NCBI RefSeq assembly: GCF_030408815.1
Contig: NZ_CP047355.1
Span: forward strand, 868,001 to 932,000
Length of the DNA: 64,000 bases
Direction of reading: 5' to 3'
Source of the DNA: Corynebacterium freiburgense
Lineage (GTDB): Bacteria; Actinomycetota; Actinomycetes; Mycobacteriales; Mycobacteriaceae
Part shown: positions 57,346-64,000 of the stretch, piece after piece
Layout: the number at the start of each line of letters is the position of its first letter
Numbering within the stretch: position 1 is the stretch's first letter
Notes under the pieces: model-generated
What the model was told of the DNA's origin: nothing
The model's database searches: none
The model's input: the letters and a program-made list of their open reading frames with translations, nothing else
Translations under genes and position numbers: made by a program

Positions 57346-57375
57346 AACACCCCGATCTACGCATCGGGGTGTTTT
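57346..57375 (+). terminator. Intrinsic terminator of eno
   Basis: AACACCCCGAT and ATCGGGGTGTT pair perfectly around a CTACGC loop, followed by TTTT. It starts 15 bases after the eno stop. Confidence 0.9.
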
Positions 57376-57497
57376 GCTATGCCGGCATACTTTTTACGTA
57401 TTCGATTTTTTAAAGACCAGGGTAAACGTTGCTTTCCATACGGTTTTCGTCGTGGCAACCCAGTTTTGGTAGTGCACAACGCTAGGATTGAGACCCT

Positions 57498-58145
57498 ATG
57501 GACCGAACAGCGCGCAGGGTGCAACCAGTTACGTATCGTCGCAGTGGAACCACTGCGACACCTAAGCCTGTGCGAACCCCGCGATCGCAATATGATCGCC
57601 GCACGAAAAATGATTCGTATCAACGCCGTGATGCTCAGCGAGAGCAACGCCCAACGCAATCGCAATCAAAGCGAATTCGCTTGGGTGCGGTTGAAATTGG
57701 TGTGCTAATCGCGGTGTCCATTGTGGTTCTGGTAATGATTGGCATGCCGTTGCGAAATTATTTTCAGCAGCGCAGTGATATTGCTCGAGTACAAGCCAGT
57801 ATTGAGGCTAAGGAAGCGGAAAAACAAGCGCTACTTGCAGAGTTAGAAAAATACGAGTCTGAGGAATTTATTAAGGAACAGGCTCGGATTCGCCTCGGTG
57901 TAATTGAGCCTGGTGAAACCGCGTTTCGTATTATTAGCCCGGAGCTAAAAGCCGATTCTTCAACTGGGCAAAACGCGGTCCAAGATGTCTCAGATGAGCC
58001 GTGGTATGACGTGCTTTGGGAAGCTATTTCATTGACGGAATCAGACCTTCGAATTGGCCTGGAAAAGCCTGAGCCGCCAGCCGCAAATTCGAACCAACTT
58101 CCGATTTCTCCGACACAACCGCCTGTCGAGGAACCTATCCCATAG
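57498..58145 (+). CDS. Septum formation initiator (DivIC/FtsB family)
   Basis: The protein (215 aa) has a basic, proline-poor N-terminal cytoplasmic part, one membrane helix (IGVLIAVSIVVLVMIGMPL, about 74-92) and then a coiled coil (ARVQASIEAKEAEKQALLAELEKYES), followed by the EFIKEQARIRLGVIEPGE segment typical of DivIC/FtsB. The tail is proline-rich. It takes part in the division complex with FtsL/FtsQ. It lies between eno and a DUF501 gene, the conserved actinobacterial order (Rv1023-Rv1024-Rv1025). Confidence 0.88.
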   Translation: MDRTARRVQPVTYRRSGTTATPKPVRTPRSQYDRRTKNDSYQRRDAQREQRPTQSQSKRIRLGAVEIGVLIAVSIVVLVMIGMPLRNYFQQRSDIARVQASIEAKEAEKQALLAELEKYESEEFIKEQARIRLGVIEPGETAFRIISPELKADSSTGQNAVQDVSDEPWYDVLWEAISLTESDLRIGLEKPEPPAANSNQLPISPTQPPVEEPIP

Positions 58146-58228
58146 CACTTGAGCATCATTTTCAGATTCATTGATTTGCGTATATGCAGTACACTCTTTA
58201 TTTTTCGTAGTTGAAAAGAGTGGTACAG

Positions 58229-58789
58229 ATGAATAACGCTTTAGACCCTGCTGATATTGCGCAAATTGCGGAGCAGTTGGGGCGGCAGCCGCGTGGTGTA
58301 TTAGAGGTTTCGTATCGTTGTCCAGATGGGGCACCTGGGGTAGTGAAAACCGCGCCTCGCTTAGAGGATGGGACGCCATTTCCAACCTTGTACTATTTAA
58401 CTGATCCGCGTCTTACCTCAGAGGCTTCGCGTCTTGAGGTGGCACATGTTATGAAGTGGATGACCGAACGTTTGGCTAATGATGCCGATCTGCAGGCGGA
58501 TTATCAGCAAGCGCATGAGTATTTTCTGGCTAAGCGCAATGCTATTGAGGATCTAGGTACCGAATTCTCCGGTGGTGGTATGCCCGATCGGGTGAAGTGC
58601 TTGCATGTGCTTATCGCATATGCGCTTGCGGAAGGTCCGCAGCATTTCCGTTTGGGTGCAGAGGCGGTAGCCATGGCCGCGGATCACGGAAAGCTGCGCG
58701 GCACTGCAGTTCCGGAAGATTGGCCAACCTGTGCGGAATTAGGTATAGATTTAGCAAACTTTGATTTTTCGAATGCGGAGGTGAAATAG
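58229..58789 (+). CDS. DUF501 family protein
   Basis: This conserved protein (186 aa from ATG 58229) has the family pattern: ADIAQIAEQLGRQPRGVLEVSYRCPDGAPGVVKTAPRLEDGTPFPTLYYLTDPRLT, and VKCLHVLIAYALAEG near the C-terminus. The function is not known. It is co-translated with ppx (TAGTG overlap of one base). The ATG is preferred to the TTG six codons upstream since AAAAGAG precedes it. Confidence 0.85.
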   Translation: MNNALDPADIAQIAEQLGRQPRGVLEVSYRCPDGAPGVVKTAPRLEDGTPFPTLYYLTDPRLTSEASRLEVAHVMKWMTERLANDADLQADYQQAHEYFLAKRNAIEDLGTEFSGGGMPDRVKCLHVLIAYALAEGPQHFRLGAEAVAMAADHGKLRGTAVPEDWPTCAELGIDLANFDFSNAEVK

Positions 58790-59754
58790 TGGTTCGCTTT
58801 GCGGCGATTGATTGTGGCACGAATTCTTTGCGCTTGCTGATTAGTGAGGTTGTAGAAGGCAAGGCCACGGAATTAGTGCGCACAATGGAGATAGTGCGTT
58901 TAGGGGAAGGTGTAGACGCCACGGGTAGGCTCTCTGTCGCCGCAATTGCACGCACTCGCGCCGTTTTGGAAACATATGCGGATCTAATGCTGGAGTACGG
59001 GGTTTCGGATTTCCGAATGGTGGCTACATCTGCAACCCGTGATGCGGAAAACAAAGACGAGTTTTTCCGTATGACGGGGCAGGTATTGGGACGCCTGAAG
59101 CCGGGCTATAGCGCCGAGGTGATTAGTGGCCAAGAGGAAGCCGCATTATCGTTTCGGGGCGCTGTAATTGATCTTTCACCTGAGGAAGGGCCATTTTGCG
59201 TTATTGACCTTGGGGGTGGCTCTACGGAGTTTATAGTTGGGCAATACGACGGTACTATCCTTGGCGCTCATAGTGCACAAATGGGATGTGTGCGGGTGAC
59301 TGAGCGGATTATGCGCAGCAATCCACCAACGGAAACCGAAATTGAAATCGCTCAGGATTTCGTTATGGATCGCATCGCAGAAGTGTGTGAATTAGTTCCA
59401 GTGGATCAGGCTCGTGTGTTTGTTGGTTGTGCTGGCACATTTACTACGCTCGCGGCCTTGGCATTGGGGTTAGAGGAATATAATTCCCAAGTTATTCATT
59501 GCTCAGAATTGCGTATCGACGCCCTGCGGATCCTTGCCCGTCAGCTTGTTGCGGAAACCACCGAACAGCGTGCCGCAAACCCAGTCATACATCCGGGCCG
59601 TGCGGACGTCATTAGTGGGGGTAGTGTGGTGGTGCAGGGAATCCTGGACATGATTGAGAAACATGCTGGGGTTTCATCGATTTTGGTCTCGGAAAAAGAC
59701 ATTCTAGATGGCCTTGTTGCTGGGCTTTCGGACCAATCGGCTTCTATACGCTAA
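58789..59754 (+). CDS. ppx: Ppx/GppA family exopolyphosphatase
   Basis: These ASKHA-fold enzymes hydrolyse polyphosphate or pppGpp. The phosphate-binding loops are AIDCGTNSLRLLISEV near the N-terminus and VIDLGGGSTEFIVGQ in the middle; SATRDAENKDEF and ISGQEEAALSFRGA are the other hallmarks. It is 321 aa, the two-domain short form found in actinobacteria (ppx2 in C. glutamicum). It opposes the PPK2 in this window chemically. The start GTG overlaps the DUF501 stop. tRNA-Leu follows. Confidence 0.93.
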   Translation: MVRFAAIDCGTNSLRLLISEVVEGKATELVRTMEIVRLGEGVDATGRLSVAAIARTRAVLETYADLMLEYGVSDFRMVATSATRDAENKDEFFRMTGQVLGRLKPGYSAEVISGQEEAALSFRGAVIDLSPEEGPFCVIDLGGGSTEFIVGQYDGTILGAHSAQMGCVRVTERIMRSNPPTETEIEIAQDFVMDRIAEVCELVPVDQARVFVGCAGTFTTLAALALGLEEYNSQVIHCSELRIDALRILARQLVAETTEQRAANPVIHPGRADVISGGSVVVQGILDMIEKHAGVSSILVSEKDILDGLVAGLSDQSASIR

Positions 59755-59781
59755 ACTACTCAAGGGTGTTTCACCCACACG

Positions 59782-59855
59782 GCCCCCATAGCCCAATTGG
59801 CAGAGGCAGCGGACTTAAAATCCGCCCAGTGTCGGTTCGAGTCCGACTGGGGGCA
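59782..59855 (+). tRNA. tRNA-Leu (UAA), short variable arm
   Basis: Acceptor GCCCCCA / TGGGGGC with discriminator A; D arm TAGCCCAATTGGCAGAGGCA; anticodon stem GCGGA/TCCGC with loop CTTAAAA (anticodon TAA); T arm GTCGG-TTCGAGT-CCGAC. The variable loop is only about 5 bases (CCAGT), unlike normal bacterial tRNA-Leu. The length, 74 bases, and position after ppx match the leuT gene of M. tuberculosis. CCA is not encoded. Confidence 0.92.
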
Positions 59856-59858
59856 CAT

Positions 59859-59904
59859 AAAAAACCTTAGCTATGTGCGCAATGACTGCCAGCTAAGGTT
59901 TTTA
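59859..59904 (+). terminator. Intrinsic terminator after tRNA-Leu
   Basis: AAACCTTAGCT pairs with AGCTAAGGTTT with a 17-base loop, and TTTTTATC follows. It begins a few bases after the tRNA. Confidence 0.85.
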
Positions 59905-60017
59905 TCGTTTCGGGCTTTTTGGGTATTGGAAGCTATTGCTAGCTGTTTTATGAGATGGATAAAATTTGATTTAGCACGTACATAGGCGCTAAAGGCAATA
60001 AACCGAGGTGGCATCTT

Positions 60018-61853
60018 ATGGTGAAGCAAGCTCAAATACAAGGTACATATTTGCTACGGAACGTACATGTGATTACTGGTGATGGGGCAGAGCTCGAGGG
60101 CGTCAATGTTCTTATTTCCCAGGGGCGGTTTGCGCGTATTAGCCAGGAACATATTGATGCGCCAGACGCATTTGTGATCGAAGCCAAAGGTAAGACGCTA
60201 ATGCCTGGGCTTATCGACGCCCACGTGCACCTAGACTACCTTCACACACGCGGTAGGTTTTCTGCCTGGTACCGAACAAATACGGTGTTAAAGTCGGCTT
60301 TGCGGGACGTATTGGAGGCAGGTGTAACTACCATTCGGTGTATGGCGGATCCACTACGCTTGGCGTTGCAATTACGCAAATGGGCTGAGGCGGATCCGTT
60401 TCGAGGTCCGAATATGCTTGTTGCGGGTCCCGCACTTACGGCTGCCGGTGGACACCCGGCGGTGACTGTAGCTCAAGATAATCCCTGGCTTAGCGGACAG
60501 ATTGCATATTCCATCGAATCTCCGGCGCAGGCTGTGCAAGCTATTCGAAAACTGCACGGGGAGGGGGTAGACCATATCAAGATTGTCTACCAGGGAGGCG
60601 TGTACGGTGTTGACCGTATTCCGCTACAACAGCTTTCTGAAGAAGCCATGATTGCTGTGGTAGCGGAAGCGCACGCCTTGGGATTGCGGGTGAGTGCACA
60701 CACGCATGAGGAGGCCGATGTTGAAACGCTCTTACGGGCAGGGGTTGACAGCATCGAACATGGGGTACTTGAGCACGGTATTGCACATGAGGAAATGGTG
60801 AAACTCTGGGCAGATAGCGGAGCGCGGCTTGTGCCTACCCTGCTAATTACCTCGTTAATATCAGGCCCCGATGGTGAACTTTATCTTGAACATGCGCGGG
60901 CAAACCTGGCACATGCATATGCTTCTGGGGTACGCATCGTTGCTGGTACGGATAGCACTGTGGGGGCAATGCCTGCCACTTCACTGCATGATGAACTGCG
61001 TTATATGGTCGAGGCGGGCATGAGCGAGCAAGATGTATTATGTGCTGCCACCAGTAATGCGGCAGAACTGTTGGGGCTTTCTGAACGCGGGGTTATTGCA
61101 GAAGGTAAGCGCGCAGATGCTTTGCTTTTGCATTCGAATCCTCTTGAGCAAATTGATAATACAACCGACATTGATTTGGTGTTTCATAAAGGTTTGTTGG
61201 TGCATGAGACACCGCCTCCGCCAAAGCAGCCAGAGTTGGCAATGTACGCACCGAATGGCCCATTACTTGTGGAATATATCGATCGCACGGAGACGACGTT
61301 TCCGCATGAGATATTGATGCGATATGACCGCTCGAACTTTGCCAGTGAAGGGGTTCGCACGCTGACATACTTGGATGTGGGTACCAAAAAGGTATTGCGG
61401 AATGAACGCGTGGTATCGGGAACTGATCTTGTTACCCGTGAATGGGAGTGTGAAATTCCAGGGGAGGGGACGGTGCTGCATGCTGTACGTGAGGGTGGAA
61501 ATGTTGTTCTAAAAGGAACTTTTAACAATGAGCAGGTAGTACGTACATTCCCATTGCGTGGTGTGACGTGGATGCAATGGCTACAGCTGGACCCGGCGAC
61601 GTTTGTAATTTCGAAGGAAGCTCAAGTCAATGTGGCGTCGATAGGAACAGTTGGCCGCGGCGCCCTAACATTTAAAACATTTGAACTGACCAAACGAGGT
61701 TCTGTTGATGGCGGTTGTATCGATATTGAAATGGTAATTCCCAAGTGGCGTAAATTCTGGGGTGCAAATTTGCTGTTTGATGCATTAACGGGTGAGCTGG
61801 TGCGACAGCAGATTCGTGGCAAGGAGCAAAAAGTATTGCAGCGGACCGAATGA
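60018..61853 (+). CDS. Amidohydrolase family protein
   Basis: The first 400 residues form a metal-dependent amidohydrolase: GLIDAHVHLDYLH (HxH metal site), VDHIKIVYQGG (the lysine site), VSAHTHEEADVE, SIEHGVLEHG, and VAGTDSTVGAMP with the final metal aspartate. This set resembles prolidase- or imidazolonepropionase-like enzymes that hydrolyse small amides. About 200 further residues (about 410-611) with a beta-rich pattern form a C-terminal domain I do not recognise. There is no signal peptide. The start ATG 60018 follows GAGGTGG. The substrate is unknown. Confidence 0.82.
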   Translation: MVKQAQIQGTYLLRNVHVITGDGAELEGVNVLISQGRFARISQEHIDAPDAFVIEAKGKTLMPGLIDAHVHLDYLHTRGRFSAWYRTNTVLKSALRDVLEAGVTTIRCMADPLRLALQLRKWAEADPFRGPNMLVAGPALTAAGGHPAVTVAQDNPWLSGQIAYSIESPAQAVQAIRKLHGEGVDHIKIVYQGGVYGVDRIPLQQLSEEAMIAVVAEAHALGLRVSAHTHEEADVETLLRAGVDSIEHGVLEHGIAHEEMVKLWADSGARLVPTLLITSLISGPDGELYLEHARANLAHAYASGVRIVAGTDSTVGAMPATSLHDELRYMVEAGMSEQDVLCAATSNAAELLGLSERGVIAEGKRADALLLHSNPLEQIDNTTDIDLVFHKGLLVHETPPPPKQPELAMYAPNGPLLVEYIDRTETTFPHEILMRYDRSNFASEGVRTLTYLDVGTKKVLRNERVVSGTDLVTREWECEIPGEGTVLHAVREGGNVVLKGTFNNEQVVRTFPLRGVTWMQWLQLDPATFVISKEAQVNVASIGTVGRGALTFKTFELTKRGSVDGGCIDIEMVIPKWRKFWGANLLFDALTGELVRQQIRGKEQKVLQRTE

Positions 61854-61856
61854 CTC

Positions 61857-61887
61857 TTGCGTTTGGGCACCCATCATCCGCTATACT
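61857..61887 (+). promoter_or_regulatory. Possible promoter of ripA-like gene
   Basis: TATACT at 61882-61887 would be a good -10, with TTGCGT (61857-61862) as a -35 at 19 bases. The DtxR box follows directly downstream. Confidence 0.4.
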
Positions 61888-61890
61888 CAT

Positions 61891-61909
61891 TGAGGTTAGC
61901 GTTACCTAA
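61891..61909 (+). promoter_or_regulatory. DtxR box
   Basis: TGAGGTTAGCGTTACCTAA agrees with the 19 bp DtxR consensus TTAGGTTAGSCTAACCTAA at 16 of 19 positions and covers the region just behind a TATACT -10 candidate. DtxR represses iron-regulated genes in corynebacteria when iron is plentiful. ripA of C. glutamicum is a known DtxR target. Confidence 0.8.
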
Positions 61910-61926
61910 TATGTTCGAGGTTGTTT

Positions 61927-63021
61927 ATGTCTGTATTCCCGCAGCCAACACTGTTCTGGTGCCAAGAAGGCACGGCGAACATTCGAACGGGGGCTGAACT
62001 TATTCATGTGCGTGCGGGGGAAGCATTGTATGCTAGCGCGGCAACGATCGTTGACGAGCAGGGCGTCGTACTGCCATTACCCGCGGAATCCGCGCGATCA
62101 TTACATCCCCGCAAGGTATTTTTCGGTCTTGATTGGGAGCCCGTAATGCTTAGGGAATTTTCGCTTGCTGTGGGGAATCCTCATTATCAGTTGCCGGAAG
62201 CGCTGGCGGGCTTGTGTGCTGCTCCTGCCGCGCCGCCGCCAATGCCCACCGCACTAGAGGCTCGTCGAGTGGCTGAGGTTCTATTCGAAAATACTGCCGA
62301 TCAGACACCGCTTGAAGGGTTTGCGGAACGCTTGGGTGTAAGCTCGCGGACAATCCAGCGCCAGTTTATTTCTGGTACTGGTTTATCGTTTAGTGAATGG
62401 CGGGCCGGTGTGCGCGTTGCTGCCGCAGCAGAATTACTAAGCATGGATTTTTCCGTTGCGGTGGCAGCCAACCTTGTTGGTTTTTCTGCAACCAGTAGCC
62501 TTACCCGCGCATTTCGGCGCCATACTGGGCATCCTCCTTCGGCGTTTACCGCTGGTGCGGTGGGCATGGGCGAAGTGGGGCCGCCGCCGCGCTGCGAATC
62601 CTATACGGTTTTCGCGAGTGATTGCGATACCGTATGGTGGGTGCAGCAAGGTGCAGCGACCCTGGTAGATGGCGATTTCTGCCGTTTTATGGCGGCTGGG
62701 GATACCGCCACGCTTACTGCCAGCAGCAGGACGCGTATCGACGTCGCGTCCGGTTCGGTGATCTACCCACTGCCGGGCCGATTAATGTTCCGGGATTCCC
62801 CTTCACTGTCCGATATTGCTGCCGAATATCGTGCTGATCGTAACCTTGGCACTTCAGAAGTATTAGCGAAAAAGATGGAACGGGCACGCGAACTCCTCCG
62901 TAATGGGCAGCGCCCAAAGGATGTTGGAATTGCGGTAGGTTATGGCACTCATAGCGCTTTTAGCAGGGCTTTTAAGTGTGTTCAGGGGGTGACTCCACGA
63001 GAGTACCAAAAGGGAATATAG
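61927..63021 (+). CDS. ripA: AraC family regulator, RipA-like, with duplicated domains
   Basis: RipA is the iron-starvation regulator that represses iron-containing enzymes (aconitase, succinate dehydrogenase and others) in C. glutamicum. Evidence here is the DtxR box just upstream, the place near ppx as in C. glutamicum, and AraC family sequence. The protein (364 aa from ATG 61927, GAGG upstream) is an internal duplication. The first half has a cupin-like part (LFWCQEGTANIRTG, AGEALYA) and a complete HTH (GFAERLGVSSRTIQRQF, ANLVGFSATSSLTRAFRR). The second half repeats the same order (VWWVQQGAATL, AAGDTATL, then a second helix-turn-helix VGIAVGYGTHSAFSRAFK). The ortholog assignment is not proven by alignment. 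Confidence 0.78.
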   Translation: MSVFPQPTLFWCQEGTANIRTGAELIHVRAGEALYASAATIVDEQGVVLPLPAESARSLHPRKVFFGLDWEPVMLREFSLAVGNPHYQLPEALAGLCAAPAAPPPMPTALEARRVAEVLFENTADQTPLEGFAERLGVSSRTIQRQFISGTGLSFSEWRAGVRVAAAAELLSMDFSVAVAANLVGFSATSSLTRAFRRHTGHPPSAFTAGAVGMGEVGPPPRCESYTVFASDCDTVWWVQQGAATLVDGDFCRFMAAGDTATLTASSRTRIDVASGSVIYPLPGRLMFRDSPSLSDIAAEYRADRNLGTSEVLAKKMERARELLRNGQRPKDVGIAVGYGTHSAFSRAFKCVQGVTPREYQKGI

Positions 63022-63108
63022 GGTTGCTGGGAACTAAATCACGCGAATGTGCGTTGATTGGGTTGTAAGCATTTTCCCCATGACCCAAGAAAGGAACAGG
63101 GACTTCAA

Positions 63109-63930
63109 GTGCGTAGTAGTAACCCTGTATTCAGTTCCCTGGCGGGCACTAAGCAACGGGCCGTCCAGAACCAATTCCAGGGCTACCCAGCGGACCCTTA
63201 CTCCCAGTACCCTTCCGCGGGAGCCGTTACTTCAGAGCGCCCCATGACCGTTGATGACGTTATCTCAAAAACTGGCATTACGCTGGGCGTCATTATTGTT
63301 ATGGCGGTTATTAACTTTGGTATTGCCATGTTTATCAGCCCAGTCCTGGCAATGGTTTTGACGATTGTTGGCGCCATTGGCGGTTTGGTTACTGTTCTAA
63401 TCGGCACATTTGGTAAAAAATACGGCTCTGCAGCAATCACCCTTATCTATGCCTTTTTCGAAGGTTTATTTGTAGGCGGTATTTCGCTGCTTTTCTCCGG
63501 ATTCTTGGTTGGTAAGGGCGCAGATGCTGGCACCATGATTGGGCAAGCAGTGCTTGGTACCGTCGGTGTATTCCTGGGTATGCTCTATGTGTATAAGACA
63601 GGTGCTGTCAAGGTAACACCTAAATTCCAGCGCATTATGACCGCCTGCCTTATGGGCGTTCTTGTTCTCGCGTTGGGCAATATGGCGCTGTTTTTCTTTA
63701 CTGGTATGAACCCACTGACCAATGGTGGCCCGTTAGCCATTATTTTCTCCCTAGTATGTATTGGTCTTGCAGCGTTTAGTTTCCTGCAGGATTTCGACGC
63801 CGCTGATCAACTTGTTCGCGCTGGTGCGCCAGCTCGTATGGCGTGGGGAGTTGCTCTTGGTTTGGCTGTGACCTTGGTCTGGCTTTATACCGAAATTCTT
63901 CGCCTGCTGAGTTATTTCCGGGGCAACTAA
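63109..63930 (+). CDS. Bax inhibitor-1 / YccA family membrane protein
   Basis: The protein (273 aa from GTG 63109, AGGAACAGGGA upstream) has a cytoplasmic N-terminal tail of about 45 residues (NPVFSSLAGTKQ then a P/Y-rich stretch) followed by seven hydrophobic segments: GVIIVMAVINFGIAMFI, AMVLTIVGAIGGL and so on, ending with the typical SFLQDFDAADQLV loop and the final WLYTEILRLLSYFRGN. Family members are calcium- or pH-regulated leak channels or protease partners. No operon partner is visible; a hairpin follows. Confidence 0.85.
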   Translation: MRSSNPVFSSLAGTKQRAVQNQFQGYPADPYSQYPSAGAVTSERPMTVDDVISKTGITLGVIIVMAVINFGIAMFISPVLAMVLTIVGAIGGLVTVLIGTFGKKYGSAAITLIYAFFEGLFVGGISLLFSGFLVGKGADAGTMIGQAVLGTVGVFLGMLYVYKTGAVKVTPKFQRIMTACLMGVLVLALGNMALFFFTGMNPLTNGGPLAIIFSLVCIGLAAFSFLQDFDAADQLVRAGAPARMAWGVALGLAVTLVWLYTEILRLLSYFRGN

Positions 63931-63954
63931 CCAAACGCCTGAAAGGGCATACCA

Positions 63955-63997
63955 ATGGCCCCGCACCCAGAAGCAAAAACCTTGGGTGCGGGGCCAT
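63955..63997 (+). terminator. Hairpin after the Bax inhibitor-1 gene
   Basis: ATGGCCCCGCACCC pairs perfectly with GGGTGCGGGGCCAT (14 bp) around a 15-base loop. The sequence ends before a T tract could be seen. Confidence 0.7.
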
Positions 63998-64000
63998 ATT

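Overview
The window is chromosomal DNA of a Corynebacterium with roughly balanced base composition (judged by eye, not counted). The evidence is gene order plus gene content. The order tatD, rpfB, rsmA, ispE, ABC-F, then pth, rplY, prs, glmU, tRNA-Gln, tetR, mfd, mazG, lytic transglycosylase, eno, divIC, DUF501, ppx, tRNA-Leu is the backbone known from corynebacteria and mycobacteria. Genus-typical pieces are a second long GAPDH (gapB type), an FMN-riboswitch-controlled riboflavin transporter of the RibM/PnuX type, and a RipA-like AraC regulator directly behind a DtxR box. The species is not resolved.

Layout. 0-5.4 kb: a secreted protein, a divergent FAD oxidase / aldehyde dehydrogenase pair, and TatD. 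5.6-10.6 kb: rpfB, rsmA, ispE and an ABC-F ATPase, tightly packed. 10.6-12.0 kb: gene-free DNA carrying a repeat of about 455 bp with three near-identical hairpins. 12.0-24.9 kb: a zeta-type toxin-antitoxin pair, PPK2, an acyl-CoA hydrolase, the ribM riboswitch unit, proteins with DUF6882- and DUF4253-like features, a LysE exporter, a lipase-like hydrolase, a NarL-type two-component system, a CPBP protease and prfC. 24.9-30.8 kb: an accessory island with a 5'-truncated rhs gene carrying a deaminase-like toxin tip, a second broken rhs/toxin cassette, three paralogous putative immunity genes and an antisense-oriented decayed SNF2 helicase. 30.9-36.9 kb: nitronate monooxygenase, gapB, a serine-hydrolase-like protein lacking its catalytic serine, and a cyclase. 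36.9-41.0 kb: pth, rplY, prs, glmU on the minus strand. 41.0-47.4 kb: a probable insertion between glmU and tRNA-Gln with a P1B metal ATPase, a HEAT-like protein and a phage-type M23+GH25 lysin. 47.5-59.9 kb: conserved backbone, with a second inverted copy of the triple-hairpin repeat behind mfd. 60-64 kb: an amidohydrolase, the RipA-like regulator and a Bax-inhibitor-1 protein.

The most interesting items are the toxin tip with its HAE motif and unusual cysteine spacing plus its expanded immunity family, the pair of inverted triple-hairpin repeats 41 kb apart, the internally duplicated RipA-like regulator, and the lysin with an internal ribosome binding site next to tRNA-Gln. No CRISPR array, transposase or integrase was seen.
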